DNA of 64,000 nt from Streptomyces sp. TRM68416 (GCF_014596915.1 NZ_JACVWU010000010.1:1-64000), one strand, 5' to 3'; positions 15,232 to 24,190 are shown, counted from the stretch's first letter. Notes: generated from the letters alone by a model not told the origin. Made by a program: numbers and translations.

Positions 15232-17655
15232 ATGGCACAGGGCACGGTCCAGGTGACGCACACCGGCACGTCGCGGTGGCGGCGCCGCACAGGTGAGTAC
15301 GCATCGCTCGCCGCAGCCCTGGAGGCGGCGGCCGACGGTGATGTCCTCACCGTCGCCCCCGGCACCTACCGGGAGAACCTCGTCGTGCAGCGGGCGGTGA
15401 CCCTGCGCGGCCCGGAGAACTCCCCCGGCTCGGTGCGGATCGCGCCCGTGGACGGAGTGCCGCTCACGGTACGGGCCTCGGCGGTCGTCCAGGACCTGCA
15501 CGTGGAGGGCCAGGACGCGGCGGCGCCCGCCCTGCTCGTGGAGGAGGGCACACCGGAGCTGGCCGACATCCGGATCGTCACCCGCTCCGCGGCCGGCATC
15601 GAGGTGCGCGGCGGCGCCCGCCCCACCGTGCGGCGCTGCACGGTCGACAACCCCGCGGGCGTCGGCATCGCCGTACTCGACGGCGGGGGCGGGGTGTTCG
15701 AGGAGTGCGAGGTCGTCGCGGCCGGCCAGTCCGGCGTCGCGGTGCGCGGCGGGGCCCACCCCCGTCTGGAGCGCTGCCGGGTGCACCACACCTCGGGCGC
15801 GGGCCTGAGCGCGACCGGCGAGAACTCCGCGCTGGAGGCCGTCGGTTGCGAGATCTACGAGGTCCGCGGCAGCGGCGTGCAGATCACCGCCCGGGCCACC
15901 GGCCACCTCACCGACTGCGATGTGCACCGCACCACGGCCGACGGCGTCACCCTCGACACCGACGCCGTGCTCACGCTCGCCGACTGCCGCATCCACGACA
16001 TCCCGGAGAACGCGGTCGACCTGCGTTCCCGCTCCGTGCTGACGCTGACCCGCACCAGCGTGCGGCAGTTCGGGCGCAACGGCCTGTCCGTGTGGGACCC
16101 GGGCACCCGCGTCGACGCCAACCAGTGCGAGATCTTCGACAGCACCGGCGACTACCCGGCCGTGTGGGTCAGCGACGGGGCGACCGTGGTGCTGGACTCC
16201 TGCCGGGTGCACGACGTGCCGGACGCCCTGTTCGTCCTGGACCGCGGCTCGCGCGCGGACGTCGTGGACAGCGACCTGTCCCAGGTGCGCAACACGGCCG
16301 TGTCGGTGAGCGACGGCGCCACCGCGCAGCTCGACGACTGCCGCATCCGGGACGCGGCGACCGGGGCCTGGTTCCGCGACCACGGCAGCGGCGGCACCCT
16401 CAACAACTGCTCCCTGGACGGCATGCAGACCGGCGTGATCGTCACCAAGGGCGCCGACCCCACCATCGAGCGCTGCACGGTCGACTCCCCCGCCGAGGCC
16501 GGCTTCTACGTCTCCGCCGGCGGCCGGGGCTCCTTCCTCGACTGCCGGGTCACCGGCAGCGCCGGCTACGGCTTCCACGTCATCGACGGCTGCCGCACGA
16601 CGCTGAAGAAGTGCCGGACCGAGCGCTGCGCACGCGGCGGTTACGAGTTCGCCGACGGCGGCCCCGACCCGGCGTCCGGGACCGGGCCCGTGGTGGAGGA
16701 CTGCACCGGCGACGAGAGCGGGGGGCTCAGGCAGCCGGCCGCGGTCCGCGAGACCGCCGTACAGACCCTCACGCAGTCACCGGGCCTGCTCGGCACGGTC
16801 CCCGGCCCGCGGCCGAGCGAACCGGAGGCGCCGGCCGAGCCGGTCCGCACCTCCAAGGACGTCCTCGGCGAACTCGACGCGCTGGTCGGCCTGGACAGCG
16901 TCAAGCGCGAGGTCCGCGCGCTCACCGACATGATCGAGGTGGGCCGGCGCCGCCAGCAGGCGGGACTGAAGGCCGCCTCCGTCAAGCGGCACCTGGTCTT
17001 CACCGGCTCCCCCGGCACCGGCAAGACCACCGTCGCCCGGCTCTACGGCGAGATCCTCGCCTCCCTCGGGGTGCTGGACAAGGGCCACCTCGTGGAGGTG
17101 TCCCGGGTCGACCTGGTCGGCGAGCACATCGGATCCACCGCGATCCGCACCCAGGAGGCCTTCGACAGGGCACGCGGCGGTGTGCTGTTCATCGACGAGG
17201 CGTACGCGCTGTCCCCGGAGGACTCGGGCCGGGACTTCGGCAAGGAGGCCATCGACACACTGGTGAAGCTGATGGAGGACCACCGCGACGCGGTCGTGGT
17301 GATCGTCGCCGGCTACACCGCGGAGATGGAACGCTTCCTTTCCGTCAACCCCGGTGTGGCGTCCCGGTTCTCGCGCACCATCACCTTCTGCGACTACGAC
17401 GCGGGGGAACTGCTGCGGATCGTGGAGCAGCAGGCCGAGGAGCACGAGTACCGGCTGGCGCCCGGCGCTCCGGAGGCCCTGCTGAAGTACTTCACCGACC
17501 TGCCCAAGGGGCCCGCGTTCGGCAACGGCCGTACCGCGCGCCAGACGTTCGAGGCGATGGTGGAGCGGCACGCCAGCCGGGTGGCCCAGCTGGCGGAGCC
17601 CAGCACCGACGACCTGACCCTGCTCTACGCGGAGGACCTGCCCGAGGTGTCCTGA
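15232..17655 (+). CDS. Right-handed beta-helix protein fused to a CbxX/EccA-like AAA+ ATPase
   Basis: An 807-aa protein. Residues about 20-500 form a right-handed parallel beta-helix of some 20 repeats with recurring xGxxxxDCxVxx patterns (for example LTDCDVHRTTADGVTL, LDSCRVHDVPDALFV). A linker of about 60 residues leads to an AAA+ module of the CbxX/CfxQ/EccA kind: Walker A GSPGTGKT at about 592-599, Walker B VLFIDEAY at about 651-658, sensor Arg in VASRFSRTI. EccA-type ATPases serve type VII secretion and CbxX remodels Rubisco, but no ESX genes lie nearby. The helix may sense or bind a polymer while the ATPase does mechanical work; that is inference. There is no signal peptide. The 3' end overlaps the next gene by 31 bp, tail to tail. 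Confidence 0.88.
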   Translation: MAQGTVQVTHTGTSRWRRRTGEYASLAAALEAAADGDVLTVAPGTYRENLVVQRAVTLRGPENSPGSVRIAPVDGVPLTVRASAVVQDLHVEGQDAAAPALLVEEGTPELADIRIVTRSAAGIEVRGGARPTVRRCTVDNPAGVGIAVLDGGGGVFEECEVVAAGQSGVAVRGGAHPRLERCRVHHTSGAGLSATGENSALEAVGCEIYEVRGSGVQITARATGHLTDCDVHRTTADGVTLDTDAVLTLADCRIHDIPENAVDLRSRSVLTLTRTSVRQFGRNGLSVWDPGTRVDANQCEIFDSTGDYPAVWVSDGATVVLDSCRVHDVPDALFVLDRGSRADVVDSDLSQVRNTAVSVSDGATAQLDDCRIRDAATGAWFRDHGSGGTLNNCSLDGMQTGVIVTKGADPTIERCTVDSPAEAGFYVSAGGRGSFLDCRVTGSAGYGFHVIDGCRTTLKKCRTERCARGGYEFADGGPDPASGTGPVVEDCTGDESGGLRQPAAVRETAVQTLTQSPGLLGTVPGPRPSEPEAPAEPVRTSKDVLGELDALVGLDSVKREVRALTDMIEVGRRRQQAGLKAASVKRHLVFTGSPGTGKTTVARLYGEILASLGVLDKGHLVEVSRVDLVGEHIGSTAIRTQEAFDRARGGVLFIDEAYALSPEDSGRDFGKEAIDTLVKLMEDHRDAVVVIVAGYTAEMERFLSVNPGVASRFSRTITFCDYDAGELLRIVEQQAEEHEYRLAPGAPEALLKYFTDLPKGPAFGNGRTARQTFEAMVERHASRVAQLAEPSTDDLTLLYAEDLPEVS

Positions 17656-20000
17656 GCCCGCGGGGCCGGCAGCTCGGGCCGGAGGCGGGCCAGCAGCCGC
17701 GCGCGTTCCTCGGCGAACGCCGGGTCGGCCTGGTAGTCGGAGTGACCGAGGATCGGCGCGGGCAGCGGGTGCAGGTCGGTGCGGCCGTACGCCATCGGGT
17801 CCTTCAGCGCGGCACGGTCCACCTCCGGTCCGCAGTCGCCGGGCAGCCGCACCGGGCCGCCGATGGGGTCGGTGGGCCGGTGCAGATTGCGCCAGCAGTC
17901 CACCTCGTGGTGCAGGGCGCTGAGCGCGGCCGGGCCGAAGTGGGCCGGGAACCAGCGGCCGTACAGGCGCTCCAGGGGGGAGCCGTAGGTCAGCAGGGCG
18001 ACCCGCTTGCGTACCGAGGGTTTCAGCTGCCAGGCGGCGGCCGCGGCCAGGACGCTGCCCTGGGAGTGGCCGGACAGCACGAGCCGGCCGCCGGTGGCGC
18101 GGGTCCAGGTGGCCATCCGCCAGGTCAGGTCGGGCACCGCGCGCTCGGCGTAGCAGGGCGGGGCGAAGGGGTGGGCGGCGCGCGGCCAGAAGGTGCCGAC
18201 GTCCCACAGGATGCCGATGGTGCGCCGCGCGGAGGCGTCCTTGTAGGCGCGCCGGCCCCAGGTGACGAACAGTATGAAGCCCAGGCCGATCAGCCAGGAG
18301 CCCAGCGCCTGCGCGGTCTCGGCGGCCCCCTGGACGAAGTCGTGCGCCGGCTCGGCGGCCTGCGCGGGGGTCTCGTCGCTCGTCAGGGCGCCCACGAGGG
18401 CGGCCGCGCCCAGCAGCAGGGTGGAGGCGGAGACGACGGCGACCAGGAGCGGGCCCCGGTCGGTGAGGCCGGCCATCGCGCGCGTGTGGGCGATCCGGCG
18501 GGTGCGCGCGGGATCCTTGGGTTCGTCCGGGTAGTCCCGCTCCACCAGGGCGCGTTCGGCGCGGCTCAGTCGCCAGGTGTCCCGGCCGGCCCACAGGCAC
18601 AGCAGGAGCACCAGGAGCAGCAGCGGCGGGATCACGGACGCCTGCCAGGTGAGCACGACCGGCGGTCCGTCGATGGACGCGCCGGTGCCGTCCAGCCAGT
18701 CGGACACGCGTTGGGCGACTCCGCCGGACATCACTCCGCCGAGGGCGCAGGCCAGCATGGCGACCGCGGGCCCGCCCTGGCCGTGCAGCGCCGCCCGCGC
18801 GTCGGGGTGAGTGCGGTGCAGGAGGTGGGCGATCACGCCCAGGACGATGACGATCAGGCCCTGCGCGAAGGCGAGGGCGCCGAAGGCCGCGTCGCCCGGC
18901 AGCCGGCCGCCGGACTCCCACCCCGGGCGCTCCCAGCCGGCGTACACCAGGGTCAGGGCCAGCAGAGCGAGCGCGGCGAGCGGCAGGCGTCGTACCAGGC
19001 GCCGGTCGAGTTCCCGGTCCAGGCGTCGCTCGCTGCGGCCCCGGCGGCACACGACCCACACCACGACGGCCGCTCCGGCGACGAGCGCCGCCTCCAGCAG
19101 GCGGCCCAGCGCGTCGAGGGCCGCCGGGCCGCCGGGACGGTGGTCGAAGGCGGCCGCCGAGGTGCCGACGGCCGCGGCGACGGTCAGCAGACCGGCGGCG
19201 GTGTGGGCGGCGCGCAGCCGGGCGACCAGGCGCCGGCCGTACCAGAAGCCGGGGCGGCCGAGCGCGGTGCGGTCGGTGTCCTCGTCGGGTTCCCGCTCAC
19301 GGGTCAGCGGCTGCTGGGACTCGTAGGCGCTCCAGGTGCGGTGGGAGAGGTACCAGAGCAGGCCGGTGAGGGCGAGGGGGATCAGGGCGGCCAGGGCGAG
19401 GCGGCGGCCGGGGCGGCTCCACCAGCCGCCGGCGGAGTCCTCGGGGGTGAGGAAGCCCAGCCAGGAGTGCCGGTCGGCGCACGCGCGGGTGCCCGCGCAC
19501 TGCCAGGCCGCCAGGTCGAGCGCCACCTCGCAGGCCGCCGCGACCAGCAGGACCGTCAGCGAGAGCCCGGCGAGGCGGACCAGCAGGCCGTAGAACCGGA
19601 CGGTGCGGGCCCGCCCGCGGGTGCTGGGGCGCATCCAGTGGGCGAGGTTCACCACCATGAACGGCAGGAGCAGCAGCCACAGGGCGCGGGCCCCGTTGCC
19701 GGAGGTGAGGTTGCACCAGACGTACGCCTCCGGCACGGGCCTGCCGCGGTAGTCCTCCGGCCGGGACTCGGCGTCGGCGTCGTCGGCGCGCCGGAAGACG
19801 GCCGCCGTGTCGTCGCCGGTGATCCGCACGGTGCGCGGATCGTCCAGCATCTCCTCGGGGGTGGTGCCGCCCACCCCGTGGACCAGGAGCTCCAGGGCGG
19901 TTTCCGCCTTCTCGGTGCCCTCGGTCTTCTCGGTCTTCTCGGTCTTCTCGGTTTCCCCGGTCCGCGGGGCGTTCGAGGCGTCTTCCGGCGCACGCTCCAC
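17625..20000 (-). CDS. Large membrane protein with alpha/beta-hydrolase motif
   Basis: About 791 aa with roughly 12 hydrophobic segments. The N-terminal cytoplasmic part holds a Thr-Glu-Lys repeat (about residues 14-28) and LLVHGVGGTTPEEML, an oxyanion-like HGxGG motif. Close to the C-terminus, LSGHSQGSVLAAAAAW gives a classical GxSxG nucleophile elbow (Ser about 646), followed by LLTYGSPLERLYGRWFP and a late His in ILGHSDY. This looks like a membrane-embedded lipase-type hydrolase split by membrane segments. The substrate is unknown. GTG at 20000 is chosen because GGGGGAA lies 9 bp upstream. It is convergent with, and overlaps, the beta-helix/AAA+ gene. Confidence 0.78.
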   Translation of the reverse strand: MERAPEDASNAPRTGETEKTEKTEKTEGTEKAETALELLVHGVGGTTPEEMLDDPRTVRITGDDTAAVFRRADDADAESRPEDYRGRPVPEAYVWCNLTSGNGARALWLLLLPFMVVNLAHWMRPSTRGRARTVRFYGLLVRLAGLSLTVLLVAAACEVALDLAAWQCAGTRACADRHSWLGFLTPEDSAGGWWSRPGRRLALAALIPLALTGLLWYLSHRTWSAYESQQPLTREREPDEDTDRTALGRPGFWYGRRLVARLRAAHTAAGLLTVAAAVGTSAAAFDHRPGGPAALDALGRLLEAALVAGAAVVVWVVCRRGRSERRLDRELDRRLVRRLPLAALALLALTLVYAGWERPGWESGGRLPGDAAFGALAFAQGLIVIVLGVIAHLLHRTHPDARAALHGQGGPAVAMLACALGGVMSGGVAQRVSDWLDGTGASIDGPPVVLTWQASVIPPLLLLVLLLCLWAGRDTWRLSRAERALVERDYPDEPKDPARTRRIAHTRAMAGLTDRGPLLVAVVSASTLLLGAAALVGALTSDETPAQAAEPAHDFVQGAAETAQALGSWLIGLGFILFVTWGRRAYKDASARRTIGILWDVGTFWPRAAHPFAPPCYAERAVPDLTWRMATWTRATGGRLVLSGHSQGSVLAAAAAWQLKPSVRKRVALLTYGSPLERLYGRWFPAHFGPAALSALHHEVDCWRNLHRPTDPIGGPVRLPGDCGPEVDRAALKDPMAYGRTDLHPLPAPILGHSDYQADPAFAEERARLLARLRPELPAPRAQDTSGRSSA
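19912..19955. repeat. 9-bp microsatellite coding for a Thr-Glu-Lys repeat
   Basis: GGTCTTCTC is repeated about four times, with degenerate copies on both sides, inside the membrane hydrolase gene. It encodes TEK triplets in the N-terminal cytoplasmic tail and could vary in copy number between strains. Confidence 0.85.
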
Positions 20001-20281
20001 TGTTCGCACTTCCCCCGTGACGAGCCGTCGGCTTGTGTCCGTGCGGGCACAAGGATCTCCGCTGCGGGGGCGGCGCACACCCGTCGTCACCGAATCTCCC
20101 CGATCCGGGTGACCGGCTTCGGGCGGGTGGCATGCGCGCGTCGGGCCGGTCGGTGGCGCGTCGTGTACCACGGCGTGCGAGGATGGGACGCCCGCGCACC
20201 CGGGACCGGTGAGAACCTCCTCGTCGGAACAGGCGCGCAGGGCGTGTCGGACGGCCCCAGGCGAAAGGAACCGGAGCGTAC

Positions 20282-21112
20282 GTGAGTGAGAATCAGAACC
20301 TCCTCGCGGAGCAGCGGCGCTCCCTGATCCTGGACGAGGTCCGACGCCGCGGCGGGGTCCGGGTCAACGAGCTCACCCGCAAACTCGGCGTGTCGGACAT
20401 GACCGTCCGCCGCGACCTCGACGCGCTGGCCCGGCAGGGCGTGCTGGAGAAGGTGCACGGCGGCGCGGTCCCGGTGGTCGAGGCCAGCACCCACGAGCCG
20501 GGCTTCGAGGCCAAGTCGGGCCTGGAGCTGACGGCCAAGGAGGACATCGCGCGCGCCGCGGCGCAACTGGTGGCCCCGGGGGCGGCCATCGCGCTGTCGG
20601 GCGGTACGACGACGTACGCGCTGGCGCATCAGCTCGTCGAGGTGCCCGACCTCACCGTGGTCACCAACTCGGTGCGGGTCGCCGACGTCTTCCATGTCGC
20701 GCAGCGCACCTCGGGCCCGCGCCAGGGCGCCGCCACGGTCGTCCTCACCGGCGGGGTGCGCACCCCGTCCGACTCGCTCGTCGGCCCCGTCGCCGACCAG
20801 GCCATCGCCGCGCTCCACTTCGACGTGCTGTTCCTCGGGGTGCACGGCATATCGGTCGAGGCCGGGCTGTCCACGCCGAACCTGGCGGAGGCGGAGACCA
20901 ACCGCCGCCTGGTGCAGTCGGCGCGCCGGGTCGTGGTCGTCGCCGACCACACCAAGTGGGGTGTGGTGGGCCTGAGTTCGTTCGCGGCCCTGGAGCAGGT
21001 CGACACGCTGGTGACGGACGGCGGGCTGCCCGCCGAGGCGCGCGCGGAGATCTCGGAGCATCTGCGGCGGGTACTGGTCGCGGGCGAGCCCGAGGACGGT
21101 ACAGACAGCTGA
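20282..21112 (+). CDS. DeoR/GlpR-family transcriptional regulator
   Basis: A 276-aa protein with GTG at 20282 preceded by GAAAGGAA and CGGAG. The N-terminal winged helix is typical (RRSLILDEVRRRGGVRVNEL, LGVSDMTVRRDLDALARQG, KVHGGAV). The C-terminal DeoRC domain has the sugar-phosphate isomerase-like fold (ALSGGTTTYALAHQL, VVTNSVRVADV, VVLTGGVRTPSDSLVGP, FLGVHGIS, VVVVADHTKWGVVGL). Members sense phosphorylated sugars and control sugar catabolism. No sugar genes are adjacent, so the target is unknown. The SRPBCC gene follows at 60 bp. Confidence 0.92.
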   Translation: MSENQNLLAEQRRSLILDEVRRRGGVRVNELTRKLGVSDMTVRRDLDALARQGVLEKVHGGAVPVVEASTHEPGFEAKSGLELTAKEDIARAAAQLVAPGAAIALSGGTTTYALAHQLVEVPDLTVVTNSVRVADVFHVAQRTSGPRQGAATVVLTGGVRTPSDSLVGPVADQAIAALHFDVLFLGVHGISVEAGLSTPNLAEAETNRRLVQSARRVVVVADHTKWGVVGLSSFAALEQVDTLVTDGGLPAEARAEISEHLRRVLVAGEPEDGTDS

Positions 21113-21171
21113 CGCACTGTCAGCTAGGGTGACGCCTCCGGCCACCACCGGCCCTTGAGGGGGTTGCGTCC

Positions 21172-21645
21172 ATGCTCCGCCAACTCCGGCCAGAAGGACC
21201 CGACTTCGTCGCGTCCGCCCCGGTACGGCTCGTCTTCGCCCGGGAGATCTCCGCGCCCCCCGAGGCCGTCTTCCACGCCCTCGCCGAGGACACGCCCGGC
21301 TGGGCGGAGTGGTTCTCGGCGGTGACACGGGCCGTCCCGGTGGACGACCCCCGTCCCGGACGCGAGATCACCCTGCGCGGCGGCATCCGCTTCCAGGAGC
21401 ACATCCTCACGGCGAAGGCTCCCGAGGTCTACGCGTACGGCGTCGCCGCCACCAACGCGCCCGGCCTGCGCGCCCTCGTCGAGGAGTGGCACCTCACCCC
21501 GGCCGGGACGGGCACGCGGGTGCGGTGGACGTTCGCGGCGGACGGGACGGCAGCCCTGCGGGTCCTTCTGAAGGCCGCCCGGCCGGGCCTCGGACGCGCC
21601 TTCCGGGACGCGGTGACCTCGCTGGACCGGCGGCTGGCCGGGTGA
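21172..21645 (+). CDS. SRPBCC (polyketide cyclase/START-like) family protein
   Basis: A 157-aa protein with the SRPBCC pattern: FAREISAPPEAVFHALAED for the first helix-grip strand and helix, GWAEWFSAVTRAVPVDD, and the long C-terminal helix KAARPGLGRAFRDAVTSLDRRL. The fold forms a hydrophobic ligand pocket used by polyketide cyclases, START proteins and many uncharacterised members. No substrate can be named. It sits between the DeoR regulator (same strand) and the convergent PLP enzyme, and may be co-transcribed with the regulator. Confidence 0.85.
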   Translation: MLRQLRPEGPDFVASAPVRLVFAREISAPPEAVFHALAEDTPGWAEWFSAVTRAVPVDDPRPGREITLRGGIRFQEHILTAKAPEVYAYGVAATNAPGLRALVEEWHLTPAGTGTRVRWTFAADGTAALRVLLKAARPGLGRAFRDAVTSLDRRLAG

Positions 21646-21679
21646 GGCGGGGGCGGCGGAAACCCGCCACCCCGGCGGG

Positions 21680-22804
21680 TCAGGACGGCCAGACGCCCGT
21701 CTCCAGCAGGGACTCGATCGCCGTCGTGTAGGGGGCGATGTCCAGATTCTGCTCGGCGAGCCAGGTGTCGGAGTAGTACTTGTCGAGGTAGCGGTCGCCC
21801 GGGTCGCACAGCAGAGTCACCACGCTCCCCCGGCGCCCCTCGGCGACCATCTCGGCAACGATCTTCAGGGCGCTCCACAGGCCGGTGCCGGTCGAACCGC
21901 CCGCCTTGCGGCCGATGGCCTGCTCCAGCGCCCGTACGGCGGCGACGCTCGCCGCGTCCGGCACCTTCATCATCCGGTCGATCGCCCCGGGCACGAAGCT
22001 CGGCTCCATCCGCGGTCTGCCGATGCCCTCGATGCGCGAGCCGCAGTCGCAGGTGACGTCCGGATCGCCGGTGGTCCAGCCCTCGAAGAAACACGAATTC
22101 TCCGGATCGGCCACACAAATGCGAGTGTCGTGCTGCATGTAGTGGACGTAGCGGGCGATGGTCGCCGACGTGCCGCCGGTGCCGGCCGTGGCCACGATCC
22201 ACGCGGGCTCGGGGAACCGCTCCAACTCCAGTTGCCGGAAGATGGATTCGGCGATGTTGTTGTTGCCGCGCCAGTCCGTGGCCCGTTCCGCGTAGGTGAA
22301 CTGGTCCATGTAGTGGCCGCCGGTCTCCACCGCGAGGCGGGCGGACTCCTCGTACATCGTGCGCGGGTCGTCCACGAAGTGGCACTGCCCGCCGTGGAAC
22401 TCGATCAGGCGGATCTTCTCGGCGCTCGTCGTGCGCGGCATGACGGCGATGAAGGGCACCCCGATCAGCTTCGCGAAGTACGCCTCGGAGACGGCCGTCG
22501 AGCCGCTGGACGCCTCGATCACCGGGCGGCCCGGCCGGATCCAGCCATTGCACAGGCCGTAGAGGAACAACGAACGGGCCAGCCGGTGCTTGAGGCTGCC
22601 GGTCGGATGGGTGGACTCGTCCTTCAGATACAGGTCGATCCCCCACTTCTCCGGCAGCGGGAAGCGCAGCAGGTGCGTGTCGGCCGAGCGGTTGGCGTCG
22701 GCCTGGACCTTGCGCACGGCTTCTTTCAGCCAGCCGCGGTAGGTGACGTCACTGTGGTCGACATCGAGGGTTGCGCCGGTCCGGGTCTGCCGAGGGGTGC
22801 TCAC
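21680..22804 (-). CDS. cds1: Cds1-type PLP-dependent cysteine desulfhydrase/cysteine-synthase-fold enzyme
   Basis: A 374-aa fold-type-II PLP enzyme. The PLP lysine is in STHPTGSLKHRLAR, the substrate Ser/Thr loop in EASSGSTAVSEAYFAKLIG, and the phosphate-binding Gly loop in VATAGTGGTSATIARY. Extra CDCGSRIEGIGRP and SCFFEGW segments distinguish it from CysK/CysM and match actinobacterial Cds1, the L-cysteine desulfhydrase that releases hydrogen sulfide and feeds redox and sulfur metabolism. GTG at 22804 lies behind GGAG at 7 bp. Upstream there is an unusual region with a 9-bp-stem hairpin and two copies of CATAAACAC. No other sulfur genes are adjacent. Confidence 0.82.
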   Translation of the reverse strand: MSTPRQTRTGATLDVDHSDVTYRGWLKEAVRKVQADANRSADTHLLRFPLPEKWGIDLYLKDESTHPTGSLKHRLARSLFLYGLCNGWIRPGRPVIEASSGSTAVSEAYFAKLIGVPFIAVMPRTTSAEKIRLIEFHGGQCHFVDDPRTMYEESARLAVETGGHYMDQFTYAERATDWRGNNNIAESIFRQLELERFPEPAWIVATAGTGGTSATIARYVHYMQHDTRICVADPENSCFFEGWTTGDPDVTCDCGSRIEGIGRPRMEPSFVPGAIDRMMKVPDAASVAAVRALEQAIGRKAGGSTGTGLWSALKIVAEMVAEGRRGSVVTLLCDPGDRYLDKYYSDTWLAEQNLDIAPYTTAIESLLETGVWPS

Positions 22805-22859
22805 GGCGGGGCTCCTTACGCTTCACGCCGAGGCCGCCTCGCGCGGCCGGCGCCCCGAT

Positions 22860-22919
22860 CATAAACACCTTCCGCACGCTCCTCACCTGCATAAACACGT
22901 CTTTGAGCACCTCAAAGAC
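22860..22919. promoter_or_regulatory. Hairpin plus direct repeats upstream of the cds1-like gene
   Basis: GTCTTTGAG-CAC-CTCAAAGAC is a perfect 9-bp inverted repeat (22899-22919). CATAAACAC occurs at 22860-22868 and again at 22890-22898. The stretch is AT-richer than its surroundings and ends 55 bp before the cds1 start. The whole gap 22805-23135 contains no gene I can support. Confidence 0.5.
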
Positions 22920-23135
22920 CACCCTGGGGTCACCGCGCCGGGCGGCCGCTGGGGGCGCATTCGCCGAGTGCTCCCTCAGCTGCCGGGGCCGGGCCGTCGC
23001 ATGCACTGGTGCTGGGCGCCGGGGGCGTGCAGACTGCACCGAACGGGGGCGCACACTGGATCACGACACGAGCCGGACCTCGGGCCACACGGCGCACGGT
23101 CCGGGAAACCGACGCGCACAAGGGGGCGGGGCGGC

Positions 23136-23459
23136 ATGGCGGAGCCGGAGTTCACGGCCACGGGCGTGCGGATCGGGAAGCGGCTGCGCTCGCTCACCCG
23201 GGCCGGACAGGTCCGGATCAGCGGTGGTCGGCTCGAACTGCTCACCAGCTACGGAAGCGAGATCGACAGTGCGCCCGTGCAAACGGTACGGGCCTCCAAG
23301 CCCTGGTTCGCCCCGGACGACCGGGCGCTGGCCGACCTCAACGGCAAGCGGTACCTGCTGACCCTGGGCGACCACGACCCGGCACCGGGCGAACCCGGTC
23401 CACCCGCCGCACGCCGGTTCATCGAGGCCGTACGGAAGGCTGCGGGGCGTAGCCGCTGA
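23136..23459 (+). CDS. Hypothetical protein, 107 aa
   Basis: It starts with ATG at 23136 after a G-rich stretch (GGGGGCGGGGC). The protein reads as a small soluble alpha/beta domain: GVRIGKRLRSLTRAGQVRIS, then LELLTSYGSEIDSAPVQTVR, and a C-terminal Pro-rich loop with a basic helix (RRFIEAVRKAAGRSR). There is no membrane segment or known catalytic motif. It has typical Streptomyces codon bias and is followed by a GGGGT-TTC-ACCCC hairpin, which supports it being a real gene. I do not recognise the family. Confidence 0.65.
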   Translation: MAEPEFTATGVRIGKRLRSLTRAGQVRISGGRLELLTSYGSEIDSAPVQTVRASKPWFAPDDRALADLNGKRYLLTLGDHDPAPGEPGPPAARRFIEAVRKAAGRSR

Positions 23460-23474
23460 GCCACCGCGAGTTGC

Positions 23475-23487
23475 GGGGTTTCACCCC
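23475..23487. terminator. Small hairpin downstream of the 107-aa gene
   Basis: GGGGT-TTC-ACCCC is a perfect 5-bp stem 15 bp after the stop at 23459, followed by TT. It could equally be a leader structure of the next gene. Confidence 0.4.
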
Positions 23488-23644
23488 TTGCGTCACGCTG
23501 GTAACACGTCACTCTGGGTTTACCGGCGATAACGCTGCGAACCAGCCCGCCGGCCACGACAGCAGGCGGCCGTTGCACTCAGGCACTCTGCTGGTTCGAT
23601 CCGAACTCCTGTTCTTCCGGACCTCAAGTCGGGGAGTCGCAGCC

Positions 23645-24190
23645 GTGATCAGTCACCCAAGCAGGCACTGCACGGTGGAGCTTCAAGCCCTGCCGTCGCG
23701 GATCGGCCAGGTCCGCAGAATCCTTTCAGCGCAGTTGCGCTACTGGCATCTGGATCCTCTGATAGACCGGGCGGCGCTCGGTGTGACCGAGCTCCTGACC
23801 AACGTCCACCAGCACGCACAGCCCGACAAGACGTGCACCGTGGAGATCGAGCTGCTGCTCGACCGGCTCATGGTCTCCGTGCACGACCACGACCCGCGTC
23901 TGCCGGTCGTGGAGGACATGGAGGACGTCGCACCGCTCGCCACCTGCGGGCGCGGCCTCGCGATGGTGGCCGCCGTCAGCGAGAGCTGGGGTGTGCGGCC
24001 CGACGGCGAGTCGGGCAAGGTCGTGTGGTTCACCCTGCCCACGCCCGCCTCCGCACGGGCCGCGGCGGCCCGGCCGCCGCGCCGCAAGGCCGTCGAGAAG
24101 CCCGCGCGCCGGTTCACGGAGGTCGAGCATCGAGTCGATCTGCGCCGCGCTCCGGAACATGCTCCCGCCCGGTCGGCCGTTGCCGGCTGA
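23645..24190 (+). CDS. HATPase-fold ATP-binding regulatory protein (anti-sigma-factor kinase-like)
   Basis: A 181-aa protein with GTG at 23645 behind GGGGAG. The single domain matches HATPase_c_2 / RsbW-like proteins: N-box ALGVTELLTNVHQHAQ, a degenerate G1 DHDPRLPVVED and G2 CGRGLAMVAAVSESWGV, then GKVVWFTLPTP. Streptomyces encode dozens of these proteins, some acting as anti-sigma factors for stress or development sigma factors. No sigma factor or antagonist gene is adjacent. The 40-residue C-terminal tail is basic and disordered (RPPRRKAVEKPARRF). The upstream 185 bp has locally lower GC and may hold the promoter. Confidence 0.85.
   Translation: MISHPSRHCTVELQALPSRIGQVRRILSAQLRYWHLDPLIDRAALGVTELLTNVHQHAQPDKTCTVEIELLLDRLMVSVHDHDPRLPVVEDMEDVAPLATCGRGLAMVAAVSESWGVRPDGESGKVVWFTLPTPASARAAAARPPRRKAVEKPARRFTEVEHRVDLRRAPEHAPARSAVAG

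Noticed and set aside
15705..20285. Open frame of about 1500 codons on the plus strand
   Set aside because: It runs across the beta-helix gene in another frame and then antisense to the membrane hydrolase. Composition is Arg/Gly/Pro shadow type without domains.
23580..23625. tRNA-like T loop (GGTTCGATCC)
   Set aside because: The flanking bases do not form a T stem, and acceptor, D and anticodon stems cannot be drawn around it.
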